NCBI RefSeq assembly: GCF_003344045.1
Contig: NZ_QFWX01000001.1
Location: forward strand, 558,001-622,000
Direction of reading: 5' to 3'
DNA from: Marinobacter vulgaris
GTDB lineage: Bacteria > Pseudomonadota > Gammaproteobacteria > Pseudomonadales > Oleiphilaceae
DNA length: 64,000 bases
In this document: in pieces, positions 28,784-38,274 of the stretch
Numbering within the stretch: the stretch's first letter is position 1
Layout: each line of letters starts with the position of its first letter
Notes under the pieces: generated by a model
What the model was told of the DNA's origin: nothing
Databases searched by the model: none
Seen by the model: only the letters and a program-made list of their open reading frames with translations
Translations under genes and position numbers: made by a program

Positions 28784-29953
28784 GAGAGTTTCCAAAGGCC
28801 CAAAGAACTCGTAGCGGATTTGCCTTTCCGGTATCCCCAGATCCGAGGCAATGCACCAGACAGATTTCATGAACGGCTTTGGTCCCAGAAAATAGAGGTC
28901 CACATCGCGATCCTCTGGTAACAGTCGGGTCAGCTTTTCTTCATCGATGAAGCCTTCGGAATCGGCACGGTCATGGGGCAATGGGTCGCTGTAGATGTAA
29001 TGGGGTTGGATGTTTTCATTCTCGATAGCCAGCATGTCAACGTGGTCGCGGAAGGCGTGGACCCGGCTGTTCAGGGCACAATGGATGAACTGGATATCGC
29101 GGCCGCTGCTGGCAGCCGCATCCAACATACTGATTGCCGGTGTAATGCCGACACCTGCGGTCAAGAGTACAAGTGGTCGTGGACTTTCGGTCAGTGTGAA
29201 TTCCCCCGACGGAGGTAGCAGATCCAGTTCCGTGCCGACCTCGATATGGTCATGCAGGTAATTTGATGCAATGCCCCCCGGTTCACGTTTGACGCTGATC
29301 CGGTAGTGATTGGACCCGGCTCCGCCGGACAGCGAGTAGGTGCGCCGTGATGGCTGGCCATCGATATCCAGCAGGACGGTAATGAACTGACCGGGCTGGA
29401 AATCCATGATTTTCCCATCATCCACGGGTTCAAGGTAGAAAGAGGTAATGACCGAACTCTCAGTCTCTTTGCGCGCAACCCGGAAACGGCGTGGGCCACG
29501 CCAGCCGCCCCTGCGATTTTCCCGCTCCTGGTAAATGGACTCCTCGGCCCCGATGAGAAGATCGGCCAGGTGCTGGTAAGCCTCTGCCCAGGCGCTCATC
29601 ACTGGCAGGGTAGCCGCATCGCCCAACACATCTCCGATGGCCTTCAGCAGACACTCGCCGACAATAGGGTAGTGCTCGGGCCGAATATCCAGTGCGACGT
29701 GTTTCTGGATAATATTGGGCAGTGCTCCTTCCAATGCCTGCAGGCGGTCAATGTTTTCCGCATAGGCAAGGACACTGTTGGCCAATGCCCGGGGCTGGGT
29801 GCCCTGGGCTTGGTGAGACTGATTAAAGTAGGCCTTCACTTCAGGGTAATCCCGGAACATAACCTGATAGAAATGAGTGGTTATGGTTTCGCCGTGATCC
29901 CGCAATGCCGGAACGGTGGCTTTAACGGTTGCTATGGTTTCTGCTGTGAGCAT
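28772..29953 (-). CDS. hmp: Flavohemoprotein (nitric oxide dioxygenase)
   Basis: A 393-residue protein starting at ATG 29953 (MLTAETIATV; CGAGG upstream). The globin domain (1-140) has the distal tyrosine in THFYQVMF and the proximal histidine in IIQKHVALDI. The reductase part has the FAD motif RTYSLSGG and the NAD(P)H motif LTAGVGITPAISML, ending FLGPKPFM. Hmp oxidises NO to nitrate with oxygen and NAD(P)H. Its promoter carries a strong candidate NsrR operator and the window also encodes NsrR, so NO-induced expression is likely. Confidence 0.94.
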   Translation of the reverse strand: MLTAETIATVKATVPALRDHGETITTHFYQVMFRDYPEVKAYFNQSHQAQGTQPRALANSVLAYAENIDRLQALEGALPNIIQKHVALDIRPEHYPIVGECLLKAIGDVLGDAATLPVMSAWAEAYQHLADLLIGAEESIYQERENRRGGWRGPRRFRVARKETESSVITSFYLEPVDDGKIMDFQPGQFITVLLDIDGQPSRRTYSLSGGAGSNHYRISVKREPGGIASNYLHDHIEVGTELDLLPPSGEFTLTESPRPLVLLTAGVGITPAISMLDAAASSGRDIQFIHCALNSRVHAFRDHVDMLAIENENIQPHYIYSDPLPHDRADSEGFIDEEKLTRLLPEDRDVDLYFLGPKPFMKSVWCIASDLGIPERQIRYEFFGPLETLGAS

Positions 29954-30078
29954 TAAGGCCTCGAAAATACAGGTCAATGACTAGAGGTGTGCCCCTTTGG
30001 GAGCGACAGGCAATGCCGCATTCGTACGTTGACTGCCAGCGCGGTATCTGGAATGCAAAGCACTGAGGGGATGTTATT

Positions 30079-30101
30079 AAGATGTATAGAATATACGTCT
30101 T
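30079..30101 (-). promoter_or_regulatory. Candidate NsrR operator at hmp
   Basis: A 23-bp imperfect palindrome reads AAGATGTATAG, then A, then ATATACGTCTT on the plus strand; the half-sites agree at 9 of 11 positions and fit the NsrR consensus (AAGATGYATTT half-site, 11-1-11). It covers the hmp -10 element, so binding would block transcription. Confidence 0.75.
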
Positions 30102-30118
30102 ATAGCGGAATATGTCAA
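30090..30118 (-). promoter_or_regulatory. hmp promoter
   Basis: On the minus strand TTGACA (30113-30118) and TATATT (30090-30095) are separated by 17 bp, an almost ideal sigma-70 promoter. The start would be near 30083, giving a leader of about 130 bases before the hmp ATG. Such a strong promoter is consistent with repression-based control. Confidence 0.7.
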
Positions 30119-30178
30119 AGCAATGGAAGATACCGGCCAAAGCGAATTGTATGGGGAGAGTTTTGCGTGAGCAGCAGA

Positions 30179-30355
30179 TCAGTGATGGAGCAATGGTGGT
30201 GGCTGACGCATTGCTGGCTCACCGGGCAGATACTCCCTGAGCACCGCCAGGGATTGATCAAGAAGCGGGCTGTTCAGCGTTGCAATGGGGGGCAGGTTAA
30301 AGGCCATGGCTTACTCCGAGACGGTCAGAAACCTGCCCAGAGTATCGGAAGCCAT
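30179..30355 (-). other. Two small in-frame ORFs separated by one stop, unidentified
   Basis: On the minus strand a 14-residue frame (MASDTLGRFLTVSE) ends in TAA and is followed two codons on, in the same frame, by a 42-residue frame starting MAFNLPPIATLNSPLLDQ and ending near LLHH. The amino-acid composition looks protein-like, but no family is recognised and no ribosome site is clear. It may be a remnant gene with a nonsense mutation, or chance. Otherwise the 423-bp gap between narL and hmp holds only the hmp promoter. Confidence 0.25.
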
Positions 30356-30376
30356 GGTGGATTGATTTGATATAAC

Positions 30377-31036
30377 TCAGCCCTTGTGCAGGCCTTCCTC
30401 TACCGCCCATACCGCGACTTCCACGCGGGAGCGCAGGTTCAGTTTCTTCAGCAGGTGCTTCACGTGCACCTTGACGGTGCCATCGCTGATGTCCAGCTTG
30501 CGGCCAATCATTTTGTTGGACAGGCCTTCGGCAATCAGGCGAAGGATGTCTTTTTCCCGTGGGGTCAGGCTGTCGAAGTCAGGGCGTGAGGCCTGTTGTG
30601 GTTTCTGGGACCGTAGCGCCTGGGCCAGCAGCGCAGTCAGGCGGTCACTGATCACCATCTTGCCAACGGCAGCCTCGTGCAACTGTCGGATCATGTCCTC
30701 CGGTTCCATGTCCTTGAGCAGGTAGCCGTCGGCTCCCGCTCTCAGGGCTGCGACCACGTCGTCTTCATGGTCGGACACCGTGAACATGATGATGCGGGAG
30801 CTGATACTTTTTTCCCGAAGCTTTTTCAGGGCCTCGATACCGTTCATTTCCGGCATATTGAGGTCCATCAGGATCAGGTCGGGCTCCAGCTCCTGTGCCA
30901 GGCGGATACCGTCAACCGCGTTGCTTGCCTCGCCAGCCACCTGCATGTCGTCTTCCATTTCGATCAGTTGTTTTATGCCCTGACGAAGCAAAGGGTGATC
31001 GTCAATCAACAGGATGCTTGCGGGTGAGTCAGACAT
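30377..31036 (-). CDS. narL: Nitrate/nitrite response regulator
   Basis: A 219-residue NarL/FixJ-type regulator starting at ATG 31036 with GAGAGGAACC before it. The receiver domain has the acidic pair in [12 protein letters not shown], phospho-acceptor D58 ([13 protein letters not shown]) and the lysine in YLLKDMEP. The C-terminal LuxR helix-turn-helix is [19 protein letters not shown] with [15 protein letters not shown]. It follows narX by 35 bp and is its partner, controlling the nar genes opposite. Confidence 0.92.
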   Translation of the reverse strand: MSDSPASILLIDDHPLLRQGIKQLIEMEDDMQVAGEASNAVDGIRLAQELEPDLILMDLNMPEMNGIEALKKLREKSISSRIIMFTVSDHEDDVVAALRAGADGYLLKDMEPEDMIRQLHEAAVGKMVISDRLTALLAQALRSQKPQQASRPDFDSLTPREKDILRLIAEGLSNKMIGRKLDISDGTVKVHVKHLLKKLNLRSRVEVAVWAVEEGLHKG

Positions 31037-31071
31037 GGTTCCTCTCATAATTTGAAGTAGTGTTGCAACGC

Positions 31072-32931
31072 TCAGCCGCTCGCGGCTGCGGATGTGATCA
31101 GGTGCCTGCTCTTGGGCACGAAGCTCAACGTGACTTCCACGCCGCCACTGTCACGGTTGATAACGTTGACTTTGCCGCCCAGAGTGCGGGCCCTGTCCTG
31201 CATGATTATCAGGCCATAGTGCTGTGCCGGTTGCTCCCCGGGCGGCAGCCCCCTGCCATTATCGAGTATTCTGACCTGTACCCGGGGAGATTCAAACATC
31301 ACCTGCACCAGAATCTCCGATGCCTCAGAGTGTTTCACCGCATTGGCCAGGCCTTCGCGAACGATCTGCAGGGTGTGAATTTCCTCATTGGGAGACAGGG
31401 TTTGCGGGGGCAGCCGGTATTCCAGCCGCACCTCGCTGCCCAGCCGTTCAGAGAACTCCCGCACGGTCTGTTGCAGAGCTGTAGCCAGGTCGGGGGTGTC
31501 CAGTTTCAGGCGGAAGGTGGTCAGCAGCTCCCGCAGTTGACGGTAGGCGCTGTTCAGGCCGGTGCTCAGCTCTTCCAGAATGTCGTTATGGATTTTTTCA
31601 TGTTCCCCGGTGATCGCCAAACGGCGCAGTCGTGCCACCTGCATCTTGAGGTATGACAGGGACTGGGCCAGGGAATCGTGGAGTTCCCGCGCGATCACCG
31701 TGCGCTCTTCTGCCAGCGTGAGTTGCTGCTCCTCGGTAATCTGCCGCTCCAGGAAAATTGCCGTGGCCAACTGGTCGCTCAGGGTTTCCAGCAGGCGGCG
31801 GGCAGTCTGGGAGAGCCCCTTGCTGGCGGGATACCAGACTTCAAGCGTGCCCAGCAACTGTCCGGGTGTGCGAATCGGCAGCAGTAGTCGCCGGCCGTCG
31901 TTATCCTCCGATGGCAGCTCATCGAACACCTCCGGGGTCACCAGGCAGGCATTGCAATGGTGATCCTTGCAGTAGAAGGGGCGGTCTGTGGTTGAGGTGG
32001 TAATGGCCTCTACCGGTTCGCTGGAATTCTTGTCATGGAGAAACAGCCGTATGGGGCCGATGCCAAGCAGTTGCTCAAGGTCCTGAAGCATGGGAATGGC
32101 CCCATTGCACAGGTCATGATTGGCAAACAGGGAGCGACTGGAGGAGTGGAGCAGTTCCAGGGCAGCATGGCTCTTTTCCAGTTCACGGGTTTTCGCCATG
32201 GCTTCTTCTTTGAGTTCGCGATAGCTCAGGGCCAGCTCGCTGGTCATCTGATCAAAGGCCATGCCCAGCTGAGAGAGCTCATCCGAACCTTTAAGATTGG
32301 CCTTGCGCGAAAAATCCTGTTCACCCACTGCGACGGCGATGTTGACCAGTTTGCGGAGGGGGAGAAGCACCCGTTTCTTGATGTCGAGGAACAGCCCGAA
32401 AATAATCAGAATCGAAAACACCAGGCTGATGATCTGGATCAGATGCAGCAGGTCGACGCGAGCCTCGGTCCGGTGCTCCAGCATGCTGACCAGTTCATCG
32501 GCTTCTGCCACATAGAGCTCGGTAGCAGTGATGAGCTCCTGGGTCACGCGCGTGCTGTTTGGCGCGCTGGCAACCAGTGCCGGCCGGAGCTCGTTCTGCC
32601 AGAGGGATTCCATGGCCTGGTGCTGTCGCTTCAGGGGGTGGTCCGCGGCATCGGGAATGGCCTGGTTGAACCCGGGATGGGCCATGCGTGCCTGGTAGGT
32701 TTCCAGCCTGGTCATGAAGGTGGTGGCGTGGTTCTCAGCGGAGTCGGCGGCAGAGCGGGCAAGCAGTTCATAGGCGCCCATACGCAGTGAGCCGGCCACG
32801 TTGATGGCTGTGGCATTGCCCTCAATGCTGCGTGAGACTCCGAGGGTGGTCGCCATACTGACCATGGCGGTCAGTACGACAGCGCCAACAACAATGGCTA
32901 TGCGTTTAACAAGGGGACTGTTAGGTGTCAT
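31072..32931 (-). CDS. narX: Nitrate/nitrite sensor histidine kinase
   Basis: A 619-residue membrane kinase. TM1 is at about 9-30, followed by the periplasmic nitrate-binding P-box [17 protein letters not shown] (about 39-55), TM2 near 155-175, then HAMP, a cysteine-containing GAF-like middle region ([15 protein letters not shown]) and a HisKA_3 domain with the phospho-histidine in [16 protein letters not shown]. The ATPase ends with DNGRGLPPG and [12 protein letters not shown]. The central cysteine cluster is also known in NarX/NarQ. It is divergent from narK; the 183-bp gap contains near-match NarL heptamers. Confidence 0.92.
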   Translation of the reverse strand: MTPNSPLVKRIAIVVGAVVLTAMVSMATTLGVSRSIEGNATAINVAGSLRMGAYELLARSAADSAENHATTFMTRLETYQARMAHPGFNQAIPDAADHPLKRQHQAMESLWQNELRPALVASAPNSTRVTQELITATELYVAEADELVSMLEHRTEARVDLLHLIQIISLVFSILIIFGLFLDIKKRVLLPLRKLVNIAVAVGEQDFSRKANLKGSDELSQLGMAFDQMTSELALSYRELKEEAMAKTRELEKSHAALELLHSSSRSLFANHDLCNGAIPMLQDLEQLLGIGPIRLFLHDKNSSEPVEAITTSTTDRPFYCKDHHCNACLVTPEVFDELPSEDNDGRRLLLPIRTPGQLLGTLEVWYPASKGLSQTARRLLETLSDQLATAIFLERQITEEQQLTLAEERTVIARELHDSLAQSLSYLKMQVARLRRLAITGEHEKIHNDILEELSTGLNSAYRQLRELLTTFRLKLDTPDLATALQQTVREFSERLGSEVRLEYRLPPQTLSPNEEIHTLQIVREGLANAVKHSEASEILVQVMFESPRVQVRILDNGRGLPPGEQPAQHYGLIIMQDRARTLGGKVNVINRDSGGVEVTLSFVPKSRHLITSAAASG

Positions 32932-32994
32932 CTGATTTCTTCGTCGGGAACAACAAATATGAAGGCGATTGTGACCTGTTTTTAAACCGGAGTG

Positions 32995-33033
32995 TACCTC
33001 CTTCAGGATAGCTGACTGTCCCTGATTACCCCG
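32995..33033. promoter_or_regulatory. Possible NarL heptamers between narX and narK
   Basis: TACCTCC (32995-33001) and TACCCCG (33027-33033) each match the NarL heptamer TACYYMT at 6 of 7 positions. Heptamers are short and this match is weak; no Fnr box of good quality was found in this gap. Confidence 0.25.
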
Positions 33034-33114
33034 ATAGGCAATCCCCCATCATAGTCTTTGACCCTTTACAGGGCAAAACATGAAACTGAAAGTTGGCTTT
33101 TGGTGGGTGGTGTT

Positions 33115-34389
33115 ATGCAGCCTTTCATTGGAGATGACAGCGACAGTGATAATCTGGCCTCGCTGGCAGTGGTTCTTCCGCTGGCGGTCGTAGGCTTCGT
33201 TATCGCTGCAGGTTGCTGGACCCTGTTTGCCGTGGCGGGCACGCATGTTCGGAATGCACTGGGGCTGGGCAGCCTGGAGTTTGGTCTGTTATTGGCAGTG
33301 CCCATGGCGGCTGGAGCCTTACTGGCGGTGCCTGCCGGAATTGCGGCGCAAAAGGTCGGGGCACGGCGGGTCATGATTGCCTGTCTGCTTGGCCTTGCCA
33401 CCTGCATGGCATTGCTGCTGACGGTGGAAACCTGGGCCGGTTACCTGCTGGTTGCCGCTGGCCTGGGTCTGGCGGGCGGATTCTACAGTGCTGGCCTGCA
33501 GTTCGTGACCTGCCATACGCCCTCCCGGCATATGGGGCTGGTGTTGGGAATTTTTGGCGCGGGAGTGACGGGGGCCGGTTTCAATTACTACCTGGTTCCG
33601 CTCATTGTGCAGGCATTCTCATGGCGGGGGGTGCCGCTTGCCTATCTGGTGGTTATTTTACTGGTGACCGCCCTGCTGGCATTGCTGACCGACGATTCCG
33701 ACGCCCGTGGCGATCCTGACGTTGAAACCGGGGCTCTGCAATTACTGAAGCGCCTCGCAGACGCGCGGGTGTGCCGAATGTACCTTTACTTTGGGGTGGT
33801 GGCCGGGGGCTTTTTTTCCCTGGCGTTATGGCTGCCGGATTTCATGTCCTCCCGTTTCCTTCTGACCATGGAGTCAGGCGCTCGACTGGCATTGTGGTTT
33901 GTGGTCCCTGGCGCGCTGGCCCAGATTATGGGGGGCGGGCTGTCAGATCGCTATGGGGCCGGCCGCGTGGTGGTGCGTTCGCTGGCGGCCTGCCTTGCCA
34001 CCCTGTTTGTGCTGTCCTACCCGCCGATGACGATATCAGTCCGTGGCGTGGAGTCAGTGATTGAGCTGGAGCTGGCCCTGCCACTCGCTCTGGAAGGGTT
34101 TTTCATTGTGCTACTGGGCGTGGCTCTGGGCTCTGCCATGGGTGGCCTTCAGCGCATGATCATCGCAGAAAACCGGGGTGCTGCTGCCTTCGTGGCCGGT
34201 ATGTTGCTGTTCAGTGCCTGCCTGGTTGCCTTCCTGCTGCCAGTGCTGTTTGGTGCAATCATTCACTGGATTGGTCTGGGTACGGCCATGTTCATGATTC
34301 TTTTTGTGCTGCTGGCCTGCACGCTGCTCTTATTTGCCTCTGACTACCGTCGCGATGAGCGTCAGGCATTGTTATACAGGGGTGTATAG
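33115..34389 (+). CDS. narK: Nitrate/nitrite transporter, NarK-like MFS family
   Basis: A 424-residue protein starting at ATG 33115; a TTG at 33058 in frame would add 19 hydrophilic residues. About twelve membrane helices. The segment GLAGGFYSAGLQFVTC and GLVLGIFGAGVTGAGFNY correspond to the glycine-rich nitrate signature of NarK/NasA carriers, though divergent. Location directly before narGHJI and opposite narXL supports nitrate uptake or nitrate/nitrite exchange. Only one copy is present, while relatives often have two. Confidence 0.8.
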   Translation: MQPFIGDDSDSDNLASLAVVLPLAVVGFVIAAGCWTLFAVAGTHVRNALGLGSLEFGLLLAVPMAAGALLAVPAGIAAQKVGARRVMIACLLGLATCMALLLTVETWAGYLLVAAGLGLAGGFYSAGLQFVTCHTPSRHMGLVLGIFGAGVTGAGFNYYLVPLIVQAFSWRGVPLAYLVVILLVTALLALLTDDSDARGDPDVETGALQLLKRLADARVCRMYLYFGVVAGGFFSLALWLPDFMSSRFLLTMESGARLALWFVVPGALAQIMGGGLSDRYGAGRVVVRSLAACLATLFVLSYPPMTISVRGVESVIELELALPLALEGFFIVLLGVALGSAMGGLQRMIIAENRGAAAFVAGMLLFSACLVAFLLPVLFGAIIHWIGLGTAMFMILFVLLACTLLLFASDYRRDERQALLYRGV

Positions 34390-34393
34390 CGCC

Positions 34394-34411
34394 TCTACCA
34401 CCCAGGTGGTA
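34394..34411 (+). promoter_or_regulatory. Near-perfect palindrome between narK and narG
   Basis: CTACCACC-CA-GGTGGTAG directly follows the narK stop. As RNA it forms an eight-pair stem with a two-base loop, too tight for a classical terminator without a T-run; it may be an mRNA-processing or protein-binding site in the narK-narG leader of about 140 bp. Confidence 0.4.
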
Positions 34412-34530
34412 GAAGCCGGTTATGTGGTAGTAACCACGCAGATTTCAGGGTTTCTCTCGCTCACAATGGTCTCAAATCGGAGCTGCATCAGAACAGCGAT
34501 CCGGCAGACGGGCAGATGGAGAGAGAGACC

Positions 34531-37500
34531 ATGAGTCATTTGATCGATAAACTGAGCTACTTCAGGAAAAAGCGCGAGCCGTTCGCAAACGGCCACGGCG
34601 AAACCCACGACGTCAGCCGCGAGTGGGAAGACAGCTACCGCCAGCGCTGGCAGCACGACAAGATTGTGCGCTCCACCCACGGCGTAAACTGCACCGGCTC
34701 CTGCAGCTGGAAAATCTACGTCAAGAACGGCCTGGTTACCTGGGAAACCCAGCAGACCGACTATCCCCGCACCCGTCCGGATCTGCCCAACCACGAGCCC
34801 CGCGGCTGTCCCCGTGGTGCCAGCTATTCCTGGTACATGTACAGCGCCAACCGCCTGAAGTATCCGCTGATGCGCAAGCATCTGATGAGGCTCTGGCGGG
34901 CCGCCAAAGCGGAACACGGCGACCCGGTAGACGCCTGGGCCTCTATCGTGGAAGACCCGAAGAAAACGGCGGAATACAAGCCTCGCCGTGGTATGGGTGG
35001 TTTTGTGCGGTCCGACTGGGACGAAGTCAACGAGCTGATTGCTGCCTCCAACGTTTATACCGCCAAAAAATATGGCCCGGACCGCATCATCGGCTTCTCG
35101 CCGATTCCCGCCATGTCCATGGTGTCCTACGCCGCCGGTAGCCGTTACCTGTCCATGATCGGTGGCGTCTGCATGAGCTTCTACGACTGGTACTGCGACC
35201 TGCCGCCGGCCTCCCCGCAAACCTGGGGCGAGCAGACCGACGTGCCCGAGTCCGCGGACTGGTACAACTCCGGCTACATCATCGCCTGGGGTTCCAACGT
35301 ACCCCAGACCCGTACCCCGGACGCTCACTTCTTTACCGAAGTACGTTACAAGGGCACCAAGACGGTTGCCATTACCCCGGACTACGCGGAAGTGTCCAAG
35401 CTGTCTGACGAGTGGATGAACCCGAAGCAGGGCACCGATGCCGCACTGGGTATGGCCATGGGCCACGTGATTCTGAAAGAATTCCACATCGACAAGCCCA
35501 GCGCGTATTTTACCGACTACGTTCGGCGCTATACCGATATGCCCTACCTGGTCATGCTGGATCAGCGTGAGGACGGCCGCTACGTGCCGGGCCGCTTCCT
35601 GCGTGCCAGTGACCTGGTGGATGGCCTCGGGGAAGAGAACAACCCCGAATGGAAAACCATTGCCATCGATGAAAAAACCAATCAGCTGACCGCGCCGAAC
35701 GGCTCTATCGGTTACCGCTGGGGTCAGAAAGGCAAGTGGAACCTGAAGCAGACCGCTGGCAGCGCCGACGTGGAATTGCAGCTTTCCATGGTCGAGAAAC
35801 ACGATGACGTGGTGGATGTGGCGTTCCCGTACTTTGGCGGTATCGAGCATGACCATTTCAAGAGCGTGGAGATCTCCGACACCCTGACCCACAAGCTGGG
35901 CAGTCGCACAGTGCAACTGGCCGACGGCAGCGAAGGCCGCGTCGTCACTGTGTTCGACCTGATGGTGGCGAACTATGGCATCAGCCGCGGCCTGGGCGAC
36001 GATGACGGCGCCACTTCCTATGACGAAGTGAAGCCCTACACCCCGGCCTGGCAGGAAAAGATCACCGGTGTTCCCGCCCACAAGGTGATCCGCATTGCCC
36101 GCGAGTTCGCCGACAACGCGGACAAGACCAGGGGTCGTTCCATGGTCATCGTGGGTGCCGGTATGAACCACTGGTACCACATGGACATGAACTATCGTGG
36201 CCTGATCAACATGCTGATCATGTGTGGTTGTATCGGCCAGAGCGGTGGCGGCTGGGCACACTACGTTGGCCAGGAAAAACTGCGCCCGCAGACCGGCTGG
36301 CAGCCGCTGGCGTTCGGTCTGGACTGGCAGCGCCCGCCGCGCCACATGAACTCTACGTCCTTCTTCTATGCCCACTCCGGCCAGTGGCGCTACGAGAAAC
36401 TGGGTGTGGACGAAATCCTGTCGCCGCTGGCGGATAAGTCCAAATTCAGTGGCAGCCTGATTGATTACAACGTCCGCGCCGAGCGCATGGGCTGGCTGCC
36501 TTCCGCGCCACAGCTGAATCGCAACCCGCTGGGTATCGCAGCTGAAGCCGAGAAAGCCGGCATGGAAGTGGCCGATTACGTGGCCCAGTCCATGAAGGAC
36601 GGCTCCCTGGCTTTTGCCAGCGAGGATCCGGAAGCAAAGCAGAACTGCCCGCGCAACCTGTTCGTCTGGCGTTCCAACCTGCTGGGCTCATCCGGCAAGG
36701 GTCACGAGTACATGTTGAAGTACCTGCTGGGGACCAAGAGCGGTCTGCAGGGCAAGGATCTTGGCCACGAAGGCGGTGTCAAGCCGACAGAAGTGAAATG
36801 GCATGAGGAGGCGCCGGAAGGCAAGCTCGATCTGCTGGTGACCCTGGACTTCCGCATGTCCACCACCTGCCTGTATTCCGACGTTGTTCTGCCGACTGCC
36901 ACCTGGTACGAGAAGAACGACCTGAATACCTCGGACATGCACCCGTTCATTCATCCGCTGACCGCTGCCACCGATCCCGCCTGGGAAGCCCGCAGCGACT
37001 GGGAAATCTACAAGGGTATTGCCAAGGCTTTCTCCAAGGCGACCGAAGGTCACCTGGGTGTCGAGAAAGACGTGGTCACCCTGCCGCTGCTGCATGACGC
37101 ACCGGCCGAGCTTGGCCAGCCTTTTGATGTGAAGGACTGGAAGCGCGGCGAGTGCGAGCTGATCCCGGGCAAGACTGCGCCCCACTTCATCACCGTGGAG
37201 CGGGACTACCCGAACACCTACGCCCGCTTTACCTCCCTTGGGCCGATGCTGGATGAGCTCGGTAACGGCGGCAAGGGCATCAACTGGGATACCAAGAAGG
37301 AAATCAACTTCCTGAAGGAGCTGAACTATACCCACCTGGACGGGGCCAATGCCGGTCGGCCAAAGATTGAATCTGCCATTGATGCGGCAGAAGTGATCCT
37401 GACCCTGGCGCCGGAAACCAACGGACAGGTTGCAGTGAAAGCCTGGGCGGCGCTGTCAGAAAAAACTGGTCTGGACCACACCCACCTGGCGAAAAACAAG

Positions 37501-38274
37501 GAAGATGAAAAAATCCGCTTCCGGGACATCGTGGCCCAGCCACGCAAGATCATCTCAAGCCCGACCTGGTCTGGCCTGGAAGACGAGCATGTGTCCTACA
37601 ACGCGGGTTACACCAACGTTCATGAACTGATTCCCTGGCGTACCCTGACCGGTCGCCAGCAGTTCTACCAGGATCATGAGTGGATGCGCGCCTTCGGTGA
37701 GAGCCTGCTGGTCTACCGTCCGCCGATCAATACCAAGGCGATGGCACCCATGCTTGGCAAAAAGCCGAACGGAAATCCCGAGAAGGCGCTTAACTTCCTG
37801 ACTCCGCACCAGAAATGGGGCATCCACAGCACCTACAGTGACAACCTGCTGATGCTGACTCTGTCCCGCGGTGGACCCATCGTCTGGCTGAGTGAAGACG
37901 ATGCCAAAGAAATCGGCGTGGAAGACAACGACTGGATCGAGGTGTTCAACGCCAACGGTGCCATTGCAGCCCGGGCGGTGGTCAGCCAGCGGGTCATGCC
38001 GGGCATGGTGATGATGTACCACGCTCAGGAGCGGGTCGTGAACATTCCCGGCTCCGAGATCACCGGTACTCGTGGCGGTATCCATAACTCGGTCACACGG
38101 GTCTGTCCGAAACCGACCCACATGATCGGTGGCTACGCCCAGTACTCCTACGGGTTCAACTACTACGGCACCGTAGGCTCCAACCGCGATGAATTCGTGG
38201 TGGTGCGCAAGATGCACAACATCGACTGGCTCGATGGCGAAGGTAACGACACTGTTCAGGAGGCTGTAAAATGA
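34531..38274 (+). CDS. narG: Respiratory nitrate reductase alpha subunit
   Basis: A 1247-residue molybdenum enzyme starting at ATG 34531 (MSHLIDKLSYF). The N-terminal FS0 cluster site has the unusual ligand H50 with C54, C58 and C93 (STHGVNCTGSCSW; PRGCPRGASYSW). It carries the bis-MGD cofactor and reduces nitrate to nitrite at the cytoplasmic face. YIIAWGSNVPQTRTPDAHF and the C-terminal TRGGIHNSVTRVCPKPTH match NarG. Length is as expected. Overlaps narH by four bases. No Tat peptide, consistent with cytoplasmic orientation. Confidence 0.97.
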   Translation: MSHLIDKLSYFRKKREPFANGHGETHDVSREWEDSYRQRWQHDKIVRSTHGVNCTGSCSWKIYVKNGLVTWETQQTDYPRTRPDLPNHEPRGCPRGASYSWYMYSANRLKYPLMRKHLMRLWRAAKAEHGDPVDAWASIVEDPKKTAEYKPRRGMGGFVRSDWDEVNELIAASNVYTAKKYGPDRIIGFSPIPAMSMVSYAAGSRYLSMIGGVCMSFYDWYCDLPPASPQTWGEQTDVPESADWYNSGYIIAWGSNVPQTRTPDAHFFTEVRYKGTKTVAITPDYAEVSKLSDEWMNPKQGTDAALGMAMGHVILKEFHIDKPSAYFTDYVRRYTDMPYLVMLDQREDGRYVPGRFLRASDLVDGLGEENNPEWKTIAIDEKTNQLTAPNGSIGYRWGQKGKWNLKQTAGSADVELQLSMVEKHDDVVDVAFPYFGGIEHDHFKSVEISDTLTHKLGSRTVQLADGSEGRVVTVFDLMVANYGISRGLGDDDGATSYDEVKPYTPAWQEKITGVPAHKVIRIAREFADNADKTRGRSMVIVGAGMNHWYHMDMNYRGLINMLIMCGCIGQSGGGWAHYVGQEKLRPQTGWQPLAFGLDWQRPPRHMNSTSFFYAHSGQWRYEKLGVDEILSPLADKSKFSGSLIDYNVRAERMGWLPSAPQLNRNPLGIAAEAEKAGMEVADYVAQSMKDGSLAFASEDPEAKQNCPRNLFVWRSNLLGSSGKGHEYMLKYLLGTKSGLQGKDLGHEGGVKPTEVKWHEEAPEGKLDLLVTLDFRMSTTCLYSDVVLPTATWYEKNDLNTSDMHPFIHPLTAATDPAWEARSDWEIYKGIAKAFSKATEGHLGVEKDVVTLPLLHDAPAELGQPFDVKDWKRGECELIPGKTAPHFITVERDYPNTYARFTSLGPMLDELGNGGKGINWDTKKEINFLKELNYTHLDGANAGRPKIESAIDAAEVILTLAPETNGQVAVKAWAALSEKTGLDHTHLAKNKEDEKIRFRDIVAQPRKIISSPTWSGLEDEHVSYNAGYTNVHELIPWRTLTGRQQFYQDHEWMRAFGESLLVYRPPINTKAMAPMLGKKPNGNPEKALNFLTPHQKWGIHSTYSDNLLMLTLSRGGPIVWLSEDDAKEIGVEDNDWIEVFNANGAIAARAVVSQRVMPGMVMMYHAQERVVNIPGSEITGTRGGIHNSVTRVCPKPTHMIGGYAQYSYGFNYYGTVGSNRDEFVVVRKMHNIDWLDGEGNDTVQEAVK

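Noticed and set aside
33058..33071. TTGAC-CCTT-TACAG as an Fnr site for narK
   Set aside because: The second half-site matches only 2 of 5 positions.
33058..33114. TTG start for narK at 33058
   Set aside because: It adds 19 hydrophilic residues unlike the family; ATG 33115 gives the usual transporter N-terminus.
34420..36375. Long 651-residue ORF antisense to narG
   Set aside because: narG is unmistakable on the plus strand; the antisense frame is a codon-bias shadow with no recognisable family or ribosome site.
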